Below are positions 23,454 to 37,100 of a DNA stretch of 64,000 nt, piece after piece. The notes under the pieces are model-generated. The model was not told where the DNA came from. It did not search any database and saw nothing but the letters and a program-made list of their open reading frames with translations. Position 1 is the stretch's first letter, and every line of letters starts with the position of its first letter. The stretch comes from Hedera helix (lineage: Eukaryota > Streptophyta > Magnoliopsida > Apiales > Araliaceae): assembly GCA_947179155.2 (NCBI GenBank), contig OX359266.1:42619039-42683038 (forward strand), written 5' to 3'. Both the position numbers and the translations under genes were made by a program.

Positions 23454-24703
23454 TTATATAGGCGGCAATGCCCCAAGTTTGATCGGCAAGTTGGTGTGAC
23501 AAGTTTAAAATAAAGTTCAATGGTCGACTCGGTTTGCTTGGCAATGCAATCGAAGTGACCATTTTATTGAGTTTATGTGTTTAAAATTTTTATTTTTATT
23601 TTTTTGCTTTTCATATTTTACATGCTAAAGAAGATAAAATTAATGTGTGGAATATTCTTTCTGTTTTAAAATTAAAAATAATTTTAACTTTAAAGCTATA
23701 TAGTGGCATGTGTTTTTACTTTTTCATTAGTTTTTTATTATCAGACACCATTACTATTTTTTAACAAATATTAAGTGTATCATTTGAAATGATAAGATTA
23801 TATTTAAAGGTCAGCTTAATAAAAAATTATCTCAAATTTTGAAATAGATAGACTATTTATTTAAAGAGAGAAAGGGAGAAAATGAACCCCAACTTTCTCT
23901 TTTAAACCTTCCTTTTGTGAAGAATTTTTTTTCCCATGAGCGAGGGGGTTATGTGTGTAAATAAACAAAGAATCCTCCTTTCTCTTCCATTCTCTTTTCT
24001 ATTAATCAGATTATTGTGAGGTTTTCTCATCTTTTGATTCATTAAGAATTCCTAAGCTATTTCTTAGTATTCTTGAGATTCATACTTGACTCATCATTCA
24101 ACAATACATAGTTGGGTGTGATATTTTTTACCATACATTAAGTGTTGATTGAACCGAGGTTTTTGCCTACGTAGACAACGGGTTGAGGTGTCAGTTTTGT
24201 TCCATTCAACGCAATTTTCCTTGCACAAGCGATTATACTAAGGTTTTCGCTTCCATATAAGTGATGGGTTGAAGTATCGTGCGTGTTACACAATAAAACT
24301 TGGCTAGAAACCATCCGGACAACGTTCACCTTACGCAAGCGTACCGTAAATCGTATCACTCTAACTGAGTGAATAAAGAAGGATTAGATCACCTCAAATT
24401 GTGAATTTATTCACGCTTGTACACCAATGTGCCATAATAGGCTATAATCAACTGGATACCTAAATGATAATTGCATTTGATGTTTAATTATTGTAGAGCA
24501 TAAAAAATCAACAATGCATAGTATAAGCCACCATTTGCTTTTCAAAATTTCATCAACATACATTTTTGAAAAATGAAAAAGAATAAATCAATACAAAGTG
24601 GTGTATGGTACATAATGTAGCTACACATCTATGCATCAGCACAAGGGTACTCAATCGAGGATCCGCCAGAAAGGGTCAATGAGCAACTTCAGTTTGAAGT
24701 TTG
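23454..24703. other. spacer without recognised gene
   Basis: No coding motif on either strand. At about 23880-24420 there is a moderately complex stretch with several GTTGATTG and ACGGGTTGA-type phrases that could be a decayed LTR, but no paired copy is present in the window. Confidence 0.45.
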
Positions 24704-26824
24704 TCATGCTATGGTTGATCTCAATCGAATAAATCTTTGAGCTTCCTCATTGCGACCCAAACGAGTGAGAAGTCCAATGATGCTAGAGTAATGTTCTTCG
24801 GATGCTTTAACTTTATATCTCCGAGTCATTAAATGAAATACTTGGCAAGCCCCGTCTGCAAATCCAGCTTGATCACAGATAGATAGAACAACTCGAAAAG
24901 TAAAATGGTTGGGAGAGGTACCATTAGATGTCATCTGCTTAAAAAGATCAATTGCTTCTTGAAAGCAGCCATTATACCCATAAGCCTCTATAATGGCTGT
25001 CCATGTCATTGATCCCTTTACAGGAATTGCATCAAAAGCCAACTTCGCTTTATCTTTTGCACCACAAATCCCATACATTTTTACCACTTCTGCAGACACA
25101 AAAGGGATTGCCGCAAAATCTCTCTTTAAGACCTGTCCGTGAATCTCCTTCCCAAGCTTCAAAACTCTAAGTCCACCGCAAACACTTAACATCCTTGACG
25201 TTGCAATCGAGTCTGGCCTATGCTGTGACAGTTGCATCAACCGAAAGACGCTAAGCGCTTCATGAAGACACCCACCCTCTATGTTTGATTCAATCATGGC
25301 AGTCCATGATATCACATTCCTCCATTCCATATTATCAAACACCTTAGAAGAATACTCTAAGACACCACATTTTGAGTACATCATCATAAGAGAAGTAGCT
25401 ATTGATACATTGGGCAGAAAGCCATTCTTCACAGCATAAGCATGAAGCTCCTTCCCTTGCTTCAGAGCTCTCAACTTTCCACACACAGGAAGAACTGTGG
25501 CAACTGTGACGACATCAGGCTTCACCCCTTCTTGCTGCATCCATACAATTGATCTCAAAGCCTGCTCAAGCCTCCCATTAGAGACATAACCCGACAACAA
25601 GGCAGTCCAAGAAATAGCATTTCTCTCCATCGAGCCATAAAAAACCATCCTTCCCGAACCCATGTCTCCGCACTTGCAATACATATCAACCAAGGCAGAC
25701 TGAATAAACAACTGTTTCGAGTAATGCTTAGTCTTGATCACATAAGCATGAACCTCTTGGCCAACTTTTCTTGCGGACACTTCTCCTATCACTGGAAGAA
25801 TCATAGTAAGTATAGCCGAATTCGGATCTATCCCTTCTTTTATCATCCACCTCACATATTCCAACGCTTCCCTTTGCAGCCTATTGTGAGCAAAACCAGC
25901 AATCATTGCACCCCACACTACAACATCCCTCTCCTCCATCTCTTCAAAGACTCTAAGCGCAAGCTTAATTTTGCTGCATTTAAAGTACATATCAATCAAA
26001 CTAGTCCTAAGAATTGAACTACTTCCCAACCCATTCTTGACCAAAAGGGCATGTGTCTTTAATCCTTGATGGAACGCAGAAGCACCCGCGAAACTCTTTA
26101 TCAAACAAGAAAAACTGTACACATTCAACTCCACCCCCAATTCCCTCATTACGGAAAAGGTATGAAGTACTTCACGATGCTGCCGCCCACCCAAAACCAC
26201 ATTGCCTCTAAGCAAAGCATTCCACGGGTAGACACTTCTGCTAGGCATTTCATCAAACACCCGTTTCGCATCTTCAACGGACCCAAAAGATGAGTACATA
26301 CGCACGAGTTTGGTTTGTAAAAACTCATTATTTTCAAGCCCGTTTATCCGAATATGAGTATGGATTTGTTTCCCTTCAGATAAAGATTTCAATCTTACGC
26401 AAGCGGCGATGAGATAGGAAAACGTGGTTGGGTTAACCGGAATGCCTTGTTTGTCTAAATAATCCAAAATGGTGAGAGCTTCTTTGAGCTTGTTTTGCTT
26501 GGCGAATCGTTGAATATCATTGTAAATTGCATATGGGTTTTTGGTGTGGAGTGGCAAGGACCTGGGGAATGCATCTTTTTCGGAGAAATTTCGTTCTCTT
26601 TTGGCGGGAGAATTGAATGGTCGTTTTTTCTGTTGTTTTGTAATTGTTGGGGCTTGGGGTTGATTGAGAGGAGAGAGAGTTGATGCCACGGTTTTGAATA
26701 AGCTGTGGCAGTTATTATGTTTGTTGAGAAGATTTGGAGAAAGACAATGAAAATACGAAGAAAAAGGTAAAGGAGGTTTTAGGTGGGTTTTGGTGGGAAG
26801 TGGATTGAGGTTGGACATTTCCAT
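24704..26824 (-). CDS. pentatricopeptide repeat protein, At1g71460-like
   Basis: Probable organelle RNA-binding protein; PPR tracts bind single-stranded RNA and guide processing, editing or stability. One uninterrupted exon of 706 codons plus stop. The first ATG is at 26863, but the ATG at 26824 (MEMSNLNPLP) fits the family better. The N terminus is Ser/Thr/Pro-rich with few acidic residues, as in chloroplast transit peptides. PPR units begin at about residue 100 (NPYAIYNDIQRFAKQNKLKE) and run almost to the end. Typical phrases recur, such as LVRMYSSFGSVEDAKRVFDE, LIDMYFKCSKIKLALRVFEE and VDMYCKCGDM. The alternating short and long units suggest the PLS subgroup, but no DYW domain follows; the protein ends shortly after GLLTRLGRNEEAQRF. 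Strong resemblance to At1g71460, recalled as about 690 aa. Confidence 0.93.
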   Translation of the reverse strand: MEMSNLNPLPTKTHLKPPLPFSSYFHCLSPNLLNKHNNCHSLFKTVASTLSPLNQPQAPTITKQQKKRPFNSPAKRERNFSEKDAFPRSLPLHTKNPYAIYNDIQRFAKQNKLKEALTILDYLDKQGIPVNPTTFSYLIAACVRLKSLSEGKQIHTHIRINGLENNEFLQTKLVRMYSSFGSVEDAKRVFDEMPSRSVYPWNALLRGNVVLGGRQHREVLHTFSVMRELGVELNVYSFSCLIKSFAGASAFHQGLKTHALLVKNGLGSSSILRTSLIDMYFKCSKIKLALRVFEEMEERDVVVWGAMIAGFAHNRLQREALEYVRWMIKEGIDPNSAILTMILPVIGEVSARKVGQEVHAYVIKTKHYSKQLFIQSALVDMYCKCGDMGSGRMVFYGSMERNAISWTALLSGYVSNGRLEQALRSIVWMQQEGVKPDVVTVATVLPVCGKLRALKQGKELHAYAVKNGFLPNVSIATSLMMMYSKCGVLEYSSKVFDNMEWRNVISWTAMIESNIEGGCLHEALSVFRLMQLSQHRPDSIATSRMLSVCGGLRVLKLGKEIHGQVLKRDFAAIPFVSAEVVKMYGICGAKDKAKLAFDAIPVKGSMTWTAIIEAYGYNGCFQEAIDLFKQMTSNGTSPNHFTFRVVLSICDQAGFADGACQVFHLMTRRYKVKASEEHYSSIIGLLTRLGRNEEAQRFIRLRSTIA

Positions 26825-26863
26825 TGTCGTCCCCAAACAAAAAAAACTAGAGTTGCCCAACAA

Positions 26864-28167
26864 TTCTTCTATAGTACTTGCTAATAATAATGTAGTACCT
26901 TAAATTCTCACCATTCCGAGTCCTTAAAGTTTGTAATAATGTTTTTAGTAGTGGTTCTAATAGGAAAAGTCATTGGCTTCGAAAAGTTCCTTTTATTTTT
27001 TGGTTTTTAAAATTTGATTTGAATCATCTCCGATGAAATAATGTTTTCCATCATTTGCTCACACCGAATGTTTAGCGTGAAATTGGAATTAGAATAAAGT
27101 TTTTCATCACGGTTTTATTTCAAGACTGATTTTTTATTTATTTTTCCTTCCCTAAATAGTGTAGCTGTTTCTACTTGATGAAATTGCTGTGGGGATAAAA
27201 AATAAATCAATCAGAGTCCTTCCAAAATTGAGTAAATGGTGAGTAAGATGGTTATTATGCTCTTAGCCGCACGCTCACATAAAAATCAATGGCCTCCATA
27301 AGATGTCAAGATAATATCAAGCTAGTTCAATTTGGTGTCCTACGGAAATAAAATATAAAATAATATGATCCACATAAATAACCATTGAAATACGAAACTT
27401 TACCCACTTTAGCAAACAAGAAAACAAATGACACTGAAATATCCATGGCAAGTTCTGCTAAAGACCACCAATTTTTTTGTCAATGTGAATGTTGCTGTGA
27501 ACAATTGTATTTAACAGAAGAACGCCGCATATGCCAGTCAGAGCTTGTCAGTGTATAGACAACTCTAGCATCCAGATTATTGTACTTCAATAATGTATCT
27601 TTAACTATAAGCTCCAGACATAATATTTTAATTCCTTCCTAGATGCTAGGCAGTTCTCTATGGCCTTCATTTGGTTGAGGCCTAAACCTCTGCCTAAACA
27701 AAATCAAACATCTACTTTGAAGCTCTACAATATTTTAAATGAATTTATTAATCCTTAAAATATTATTTTTTTGTTATGCTTCATTTAAAATTAAAAAGAT
27801 TTACATCTACTAAATATTTTATATAGTATAACAAGTATGTACAATAAATAAAAAATAAAAAAATTGAGCACCCAGGAAAATACTTAGTCCACCTAAAAAA
27901 AAGCCTAGGCTGCCTAGGCGCCCCCTTGTCAACTTTTAAATTTTCATAATGACACAAAAGTGAGCCAATCTATTGCACAAAGATCAAACAAAGGTATGTT
28001 CTTTGCCGAACTAGTGTAGTAATACATGATGCATCCCTCATTCTGAAAACAGAAAACTGCAGGAGAGCATCGGCGAGCAATAATGAACTAGAGATGAGGT
28101 ATGCTGAACATTAAATAAGGAATCTAAAATAAGTGAGAAACTAATTGCATCTTTACTGATTTGGAAG
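26864..28167. other. spacer between PPR and PEX22 genes
   Basis: No gene recognised. A degenerate repeat at 27634-27930 has CTAGGC-type motifs at both ends. The segment up to 28167 includes the PEX22 3' UTR. Confidence 0.5.
27634..27930. repeat. degenerate CCTAGGCG-type hAT relic (tentative)
   Basis: GATGCTAGGC near the left and GCCTAGGCGCCCCC near the right resemble the subterminal motifs of the hAT derivative at 32902-33714. No clear target duplication. Confidence 0.35.
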
Positions 28168-31100
28168 TCAAACACATCCAAAAAACTGTTCTAAGGATGG
28201 AGAGCTGAGGATGTTTGAGGCAGTCTTTTCAGGTTTGGTTGATGAAATGTGAAGCTGATATCTTATAAACCTCTGTAACAATACAAAAGTAAAAGTCAAA
28301 AGTCAGACAGGCTGCTTCATAAACAGATGTATTTATATCAAAATGTCATTCTATTATCATCCGAAAATCAGCAGAATAAACAAAAGTATAATTTACCATG
28401 CCCCTGCCCAACAGAAAACATAAAATATGACCCTTTTACACTGGTAATAGAGCACAAAGCAAGGACAGGAAATCTAGTAGATATTAGATGGGCAAAATGC
28501 ACCACTATAGCACTAACCTAATAGGCTATATACACAAACTCACACGAGTGTATAAATTTGGATTTAAGCATTAGTTGTAGGATAAGTAAATTATTCTAAT
28601 TGGAAAAAATGATAAAATCTTCTTGACAAATCAAATAACTTTTAAGGGCTGGGTGGAGTTGCCCTCAATACAATTTCGTATCTTTATGTCCATTCAATAC
28701 ACGTTCATTCTAATACATATCTATCATACTTGGGCGTAATCTGAGATGAACTTTCGCAACAACACAGTACATAAAGAGGACATGCCTTTTCCATTTGTTA
28801 TTTTATGTACGGAAAAAAAAGAGAGTTAAGTATTTAGGTTTATAAGAAAGCATTAAAGGTTGTCTTTTGTTTGTTCGGCCAATACATCTCCCAAGTTTGT
28901 AATTCCATACTACGGCAATGAAAATCCAATTAGAATACATATTCCCTATGACTAGAACATATGCAAAGGATTTTCCCAAGTGGAATACTACAAGCTCAGA
29001 ATTTGCAACTACCATATTTAGAACCTTAAAGTTAGAAATCCAAGCAATAAAATGTAGTAATGCAAGGATACAGTTTTAAAGTCAGAAATCCAACACAGTT
29101 CTAAAATTTGTGCCACAAACACTAAAAAATGTGTTGCAATAAATCTGGGACAGAGGTAGTATTATTTTTTTTCTTTCTTCCTTTCTTTGGGGTGGGTGGT
29201 AGAGGTCTGAATCACAACTTCAAGACTGCAGTTAATATCTACAATATAAGAGTCAATGTAATGATATGTCGTAATTTTTATCAAACACAACGTTTTATGT
29301 CCGCCATGATGTTAGACATATTGACACACAGCTCAATGTAAAGAACATGCTATCTATGCAATTCAATATTTGTAGCTTACTATTTTTCAGGTTCATATTC
29401 CCAGTTCATCAACATGAACTGGGTGCAGCTGAATTAACTAACTGTGCTACCTATCAGAAGAAATAGGAATATACCGCCAACTGTTGAACTATTTCAGGGT
29501 TTGTGTCTATATGCCAATCTGGCTCCAGCTGTCGAACGAAAGATGTCCTCCCAGACTCTGTGCTACAAAAGAGAACCTGCAATTGCATATTATGTTAATT
29601 AGAGCAGATAAAAACATAAAACTCAAAATGATAATGATGGACAAAAAATTATCAAACCATAAATCATTACACATGTCGTTAGTGTTTATTCGACCAAGGG
29701 CCAAAGACCACGCAAAGCCTTCATTTTTTAGGGAACCTTCGCTTTCTAAATATAAGAAGACGAGAGAAAAAAATGATGCACTGGAAGATAACCCAGTAAC
29801 ATGGGCTTAGGTATACTTCATTAGTCAACTTCAACTCTTAAAAACCAAGAAACTATAACAAAAACTTTTCTTTTTCCCTTTGATAAGTTACAATGGGACT
29901 GTTCATTGCACCTGAACTTAATTTATTATTATATTATGTAAGGTCTATTTGTATTAGCTAACAATAATGGTTGAATTGATTTGAATAATTTCTAAATATT
30001 TTTATATATGACAAAAATGGTACCACAGTTATTTACGGTACTCTTAGTAGTATTATAATTTTATGAAGAGTCTAAAATCAACTCAATTCAACGGCTTTTA
30101 TCCCAAACTAGTTGGGTAGGCAACTTTGAGCAATCTGAATAAGCAAACTTGGGGAAGATTATTGTTTATTGGCCATTTTAAATGTTTTCTAGAACCCTAA
30201 TAAGCAGAAACAAACTTCCCAAAATTACTTAGTTTTTTCTTAAAAAGAAAACCATCAACAGGGGAAAAAACTGAAACAAATATGCCCAATATCCCTAAAG
30301 TCTACATCTATTGCACAGAATGCACCAGAAGAGCCATTATAGAACTTTCTCCTAGCAGTTGACCATCTTAAAGAATAAAATAAAGATCCTATTCAAACTC
30401 AATTCCCACTCATAATCATGTACAAAAACCAGCGCAACAACAATTGTCAAACGGACTCCAGCATTATCTACGACCAAGCCAACAGAATTTTACAACTTCT
30501 TAGCCACTGGAGAATGCAATAGCATATGTTCCACACTTTCCCAGCCCCTTTGCACAAGAGAAGACTATAGATGTCATGTAATAGCATAAACTTGTTGCTT
30601 TCTCCCCCCTCCCACTCTTTAAAGCATGGGTGGGGGTCCATTATCCATGCTAACTAGTTCAGAAAAGCCAAATTGTATTAGTCTTTTCACCACACCTGGC
30701 AAACTTATATGTGTAAGTGAGTCAAACCTGAAGATGAAGAAATTGTTTTGCATGCAGTGAATCTTGTTTAGTTATAGAATGTGTAGAACTCATTGCAAAT
30801 ATAACAATCTCCTCTCATTTAAATAAGGATGCAACTCTACACACTGGGTTTGGAAGATCCCAAAAATATAAAATAAATTTATAAAATTGGGGGAGAGGGT
30901 TGTCATGTCCCTATGGAATTATAAACAAATACAAATTATTTCTCTTTAATGGAGTATATATTTACAAATGAAACCTTAAAACTTACAAATGAAACCTTAA
31001 AACATCACTGCACTGATTATAAAGAAAAAGATACAGAAGCTGGGTAGGCAATATTAAGTTGCTGACATCTCCAAATATTCACTGGCAAAAATAGTGTCGT

Positions 31101-34100
31101 ATACTGCTGTTTAAATACCTATAATCATGTAGACATATATAATTCGGTTATTACCTTGTCCTTAACCAAGCCACCAGATGTGAAAACCCCAGCATCTTCC
31201 AAAGCCACGAGAACCTTTTTCTGTATTCAATTTTATTCCATTAACAACAGGAAAAGCTATGCCATATTTAAGGAAATTGACAAGAATAGACCATTTCACA
31301 GCCCAGTAGCAGGACACTCTACTTGAAAAAGTAGTATCAAGATTTATTCATTTCAACATGAAATGAATATATGGTTATCCATATATGCCAGTAAAAGTTA
31401 ATAATAACTAATACCTATCAAGTATTTTTAGATAAAAATTTAGCATCAATAATTGCCAGAAGATATTACTAGTGTGAGAGATGAAGAGAATATGTCAATA
31501 TTAGTCCTTATATCAAGAAGTCTAGTGGCTGCAAAAACATGATAGTGTTTATGCAGAAACAATCTAAGGATTGCAAATTGAGCAAACATGACATGCAATC
31601 AACACTTTACTTTAAAGAAATATAACCTATAAACAAGTCATTAGTGTGCTTATATTGTTTTAACTAAAAAGTAAAAACTGATTATTACATGCATCAGAAT
31701 AAATAATTTTGAGTGGAAGAGTTTTCCTTCTAGAGACCATATTCTGGACAAAAACCAAACTGAAAAAGGTCTGGTCTCTTCTCAGTGTTAAAATCAACTC
31801 CAGAAAAGCTGCAACTGAATATATCATGTAAAATCATAAGTAATGTTAAAATCAAGTTCGAGACAGATTTTATAAGCAGAACTCAATCAGCTAAAAGTTA
31901 GTAATGGCACCCTATTAGACTCGGATTATTATACAGACAAAAAAAAAACCATTTGATTTCTCAGCTTGCACAGTCCAGAAAGATAAAACTTAATATAGTT
32001 ATACTATTATGTAAAATTGAACCCTTGGTAAATAATTAATAAACTTTACCAAAAAATTAAATAAGAACTTAGTCCAACTAAGGGAGAACTAATAAATCAG
32101 GTTTCAAGTAAGAAGAAAAAAATAATAAAATCATAACTTTGCTCAAAGTTCCGACTATTATAAAATATATTAGCAGGTCCGCCATTTATTAATTAATAAA
32201 AAAACTTAAACAGTTCCATGCTAAATCAGTTATTGAAAGGACAGCCTAACAACAATTTGTTTGGTGACAGCAGAGTAAGCTGGGACCAAAAATGGGTACA
32301 TAAGATTAAGCATTGGTAACAGATCTTTATGCACAAAAAGTGGGGAATGTCTTCTTTCACAAAAGACTTCTTCAAACTAGACACAAGAAGAAAAAAACAA
32401 TAAAATGGTAAAGAATCACAAATTAATAGTTCAAGCAATAAGATCTATGTGCACCTCGCTTTCATCATCCAGAACTCTTTCCATGAGATAAAGATCACAA
32501 AATTTAGTAATTTCAAGCAGTATTTCAAGCACAGGGGATTTCACAGTTGCTTGTTTCTGCCAAGAAAAAGGCCAAAACAGAAAAGCGCAATGTCAATCAT
32601 TTTTGTATTGTGTATTAAAACACAATTTGTTCTTGAAGGAGAACTCCCCAACCTGAAGCTCTTCCGGATTACTTTCTTCAAGTATCACACCAAGCAACCG
32701 GCATGTTACCTTCACAGAAAAAGTAATGGAAGCTTGAGAGCCTTGAACTAATTAAATTATAATCAAAGAATTCACCAGAGTATTGTGGAACAGAATACAG
32801 AATCTTTTTAATTCCAAAAAGAAACACTGATTTTTCTAAACGCAGGGTTGAGAACCAGCCTAATAGTAATTTAACCCAAAAAAACCTTCAGTACAAAAAG
32901 GCACTGTTCTAAAAATCCCCGCCTAGGTCCGATTAATCCCCGCCTAGGCGCTAGGCCCCCCCCTGCCGCCACGCCTAGGCCGCCTAGCGCCTAGCCTATG
33001 CCCAAGGAGAAAAAAAATTCCCTCCAGAGAATTATACGGGACTGGGCGAGCAAGACAGAGAAATTAGGCAATGCATAAGCGAAAAATTTAGGGTTGCAAT
33101 TATTTTTTTTTAATTTTAATAACTAAGCTACAAAACGACGTCATAAGAATAGATGAAGAAGTTGAGGGCTGTTCGGGCCTTACTTGGGAAGCGATTGGTG
33201 AAGCATCCGAAGCGGATAGCGTGCTAGAACCGAAGAGAAATAATAGAAATGTTAGAGTAAGAAAACTCCATGATTTTATTTTTTTGTCTGAAAATGATAC
33301 GGAAGAGGGAAATGAGGAGTATGAGTGTGAGCCCGATGGGGACATTATCTTGGAAGAATATAGAAAAAAAGAGTTAGAGAGAGATATAGAGGTATATGGA
33401 GATGAGGACTATTAGTTTGTATTTTTTATTATTTGTTTGTGTTTGAACTTTAAACAATTGCGTTTTTTTGTTTGAACTTTGACATTAGTAACATAGATAT
33501 GTGTTTGAACTTTAAGCAAATGCCTTTATTATCTTTATTATAGATTGTTTTCCTTTATATTATTATTTTGTTAGGATAAATGTAAGATAAAATATTAAAA
33601 TTAACATAAAATAAAAAATCCCGCCTAGGCCCCGCCCAGGCCCCGCCTAGGCCCCCTAGGCGCTAGGCCCCCCCCCGGCCGCCCGCCTCCCGCCTAGCGC
33701 CTTTTAGAACCTTGCAAAAAGGTAATAATAATATTGGTCTTTGTCGTTATGCAGTAACTACAATCCAATTACTGAGTCAAAAAGAAGTTATACTATGACT
33801 GTGGGAGTTTGACATTATAACATACACCTTGAAGTTAACAATGACTCCCTCCGTCACGTGGCCACTTTTTGAAGTTAAAATTTTCAATATATTAATAACA
33901 TAGTTGTATCTTGGGACGTATTAAAATTCTTGTTGAACGCAACTAAAAGGAAAAAAATGGCCATACATTTGGGCAGAGCAAGTATTAATTACCCATGTCT
34001 AGAAAAGCAGATTTGCTAAGTTAGCCTATTGATTTGAATAAGTGATGGCAATCTGACAATACATCAGAATTTATTACCTTTCTGATAAATAAAATCTTTT

Positions 34101-37100
34101 CTTAAAAGAGTAATCAAATCTCAGTCATCAGAATAACCGATAAATTATAAAATCCCAACTTCCACAAAATTTATGCCTATCTAAAACTGCAGGCATAGAA
34201 TTATCATACTTCTGTTCCATGAAGTGAAGAATATAAAAATGACATGCATAACAATTCATTATATCACATCAGCAATTACCTTCCTTCCATCACTCAGTCT
34301 CTGCCTAACTATTTGCCCCAGGGTTGGCTACAGCAGAAAAGCAACAATTAAAATAGAAAAAAAATCAAGATAAACTACTCTAATATTTACAAAAGGGACA
34401 AAAGAGAAAGGGAATTACCTTTACAGGCTGAAAGAACTCATCAATAACATTTTGTGCTCTAGAATCTTCTGGGGATACTCCAGAAGATACTGGATTTGCA
34501 TTTGAAGGATTACTGATGCCAGAATTACTAGGTGCTGGAGTTTGTCGTTTAGGTTGCGTTCTTTGAGGCCCACTAGGTGATCTCAATAGTCTCCAAGTAA
34601 AAACTATTGCAACGGCAAGCCCTGCTATAGACCCAACCAATCGTGAATCCTGCAACCAAATATGAGTCACATGGTTTGTGGGTTAGTTGAGTGCATTTTA
34701 GCTAAGAGTAAGATAGTAGTGTATGTTGGCATTAAGACTTGTTTTAGAGAAAAAGTGAATGAGCATGTATTGTGTGAATCTTTATGGATGATACCATGGC
34801 TTAGACCATTCTCCTTATCTTTATCTATATATCTTTCTATCTTCTTTCTCCAAATTCTTATTCTTTTCTAACTAATTTCTCCCTGTTCCTGCCAAAACCT
34901 CCTCTAAACTCAGTGTTGCACACTCTTTATCTGCTTTCATAGTACTTACTAAAATCTATTGGTACATCACCTAATTTTCCTAGTTGGTTGAGAAGCACAT
35001 TAATTGGGGATCGTAAATTGTCAAGGACTAGGGATATTCCTAAAATATTGGTATCAAAGCATAATTCTGGGCCAATCTTCATCTTTTTCAACCTCTCCAC
35101 TCATTGTTTTTTACGACCAAGCAATTGACCACAAATTCCTTTCCAAATCAATCCAAACACCACAAATTCCTTTCCAAATCAATCTAAACACCACAACTAC
35201 CGCCTTAGAAATCATTGGGCTATACTCATACATCTCTGACAAGAACCACAAGCCAGAAACCATCAACAAACAGTGCTCAAATCTCAAGAATAATGGAAGC
35301 AACTAAACTACGTTTTTCTCAACAGAGAGCTACCATCACCAACCCAACTCATCCAGCGTTCATTAATGTAATTTCAACTCTATTCCAATTGAAATTATCA
35401 ATTCTTCTCTTCTTCACCTCAATTTATTTTTCAAATCCATTTCAAAAAGATTTGAATCTAAAATATCAAGACTTCGCTATTTTCAAAATTTTCAAATTGA
35501 CCAACTGATTTTGCTAATCAATGATTGAATCAGTTAAGACTCTTTAATCAAATGTAATCTGAACTCCTTTGAATCATTAATCTCATCCGAATCTCATTTA
35601 AACTCGTTTGAATCACAATGTTCAGTGTTCATAACTTTGCCAACAACTTTTTTTTAATATCTTCAAATTGGTGATGTGATTATGAAAATTGTTGGGTGTT
35701 TGAGTTTTGAATCTCTTATTAAATACAATCAAACATGTTTCAACCAAAACAATCGTCCAAATCACCAAAATCTTAGACATATTCATCTTCATTCCACTAT
35801 ACAAAAATTTCAGCTATGAACAATTCTACATTGAACTACTAACTCCTTGTTAATTCATTGTTAGATCTGTATGACTTCCTCTAATTGCTTAGCTTTCCTT
35901 CAAGCTCAATTACTCCGGCAGTAAATTCATCAAATCATGGTGCTAGATTAGCTTTGAGATCTAAAGAGCTTTTGAAACTCAGATTACTACTTGAGTATTC
36001 CATTTCTTTACTAAAGAGCCACTTAAGCTAATGTATTCTTAAAAATCATATTAACATTGTCGTTCATTTGATAAACTTGTTCAATTGCGAGATTGAATTG
36101 TTCACAATTTCAACTTTTAACACAATCTCACTCCAACTACTGAGCCATAGATTTGGCCAGGTCCACTAAATCTAACCTGTACAGCATGCTCTAGTAGGAA
36201 GACCGAAGATATCAATATATTTTTATTTTATTTTTATTATTATTATTTATTTATTTTGCTAAATTAAGATATCAATATTAGAGGGTTCACCATGTAAAAA
36301 ATTGAGAAAATGAACATGTATGTGAGTGAAAAGGCTTGTGAAGAGGAAAGGGAATGAAACGGAATTTTTGATTTCCAAAACCCTATTGGAAATACGAGGA
36401 AAGAAATAGGAACTGTGAATGGAAGGGGACTTTTAAAATCCTATACACGCTGAAAGAGAAAAGAAAAGGAAACAAGAAGAAGATGAAGGCCAAAGGAGGA
36501 GGAGACAGGAAAATGAAAATGAATGGAGAGGAGAGGAGAAAAAATGACATCGGGATACTGTCTTAGAGTTCCTGGAGAATCTCCATATACAGACAGGCTT
36601 ATAGGGAAGATATACCATATTAGTGTACCAATATACTGAGCTGTTGGTCTCTATATATGAAGATATTTAGCACTCACCCCAATGGCGGCGAATAAACTCC
36701 AAGAGCTTCTCAAGATTTATGTAAGCAACAGGACCAGAGCATCTATTTGATAGCTATGTTAATGTATAGCAGTAATATGGTGTTATGCTTTTCAAACCAA
36801 ATGTAACCACAAAAGCCAAGAAGAAAGGTACAGACTTACAATATTTCAGAAATCAGTGCATCTTTTAGCTATAAACTCTTAAGTTGGTGAGTAACGACAA
36901 GCAATTTAACTAGACAACTTTACAAGGATGATAAGGGAGCAAATATTCATGACAATAGTGATTACATCCTTAGTTATTACCACGTTTTTACTCTTGCATC
37001 ACGTGATCAGATTAGATAGAGAAGAAACGTCATGCAATGAGAGAAGTTGACAGATTATGATAACTAAGGCCGTTGTAAAGAATATTTTCTCGATGGTAAT

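Noticed and set aside
33100..33345. 81-codon minus-strand frame rich in Ser
   Set aside because: Antisense to the hAT transposase tail within the element at 32902-33714; the + strand frame explains the region better.
33842..33990. GACTCCCTCCGTCACGTGG, another Stowaway-like end
   Set aside because: A possible partner near 33910 (GGGACGTATTAAAA) matches too poorly to call a MITE.
36682..36740. Short frame MAANKLQELLKIYV on the + strand
   Set aside because: Looks gene-like but is only about 20 codons, lies antisense in PEX22 intron 1 and has no continuing exon that I could find.
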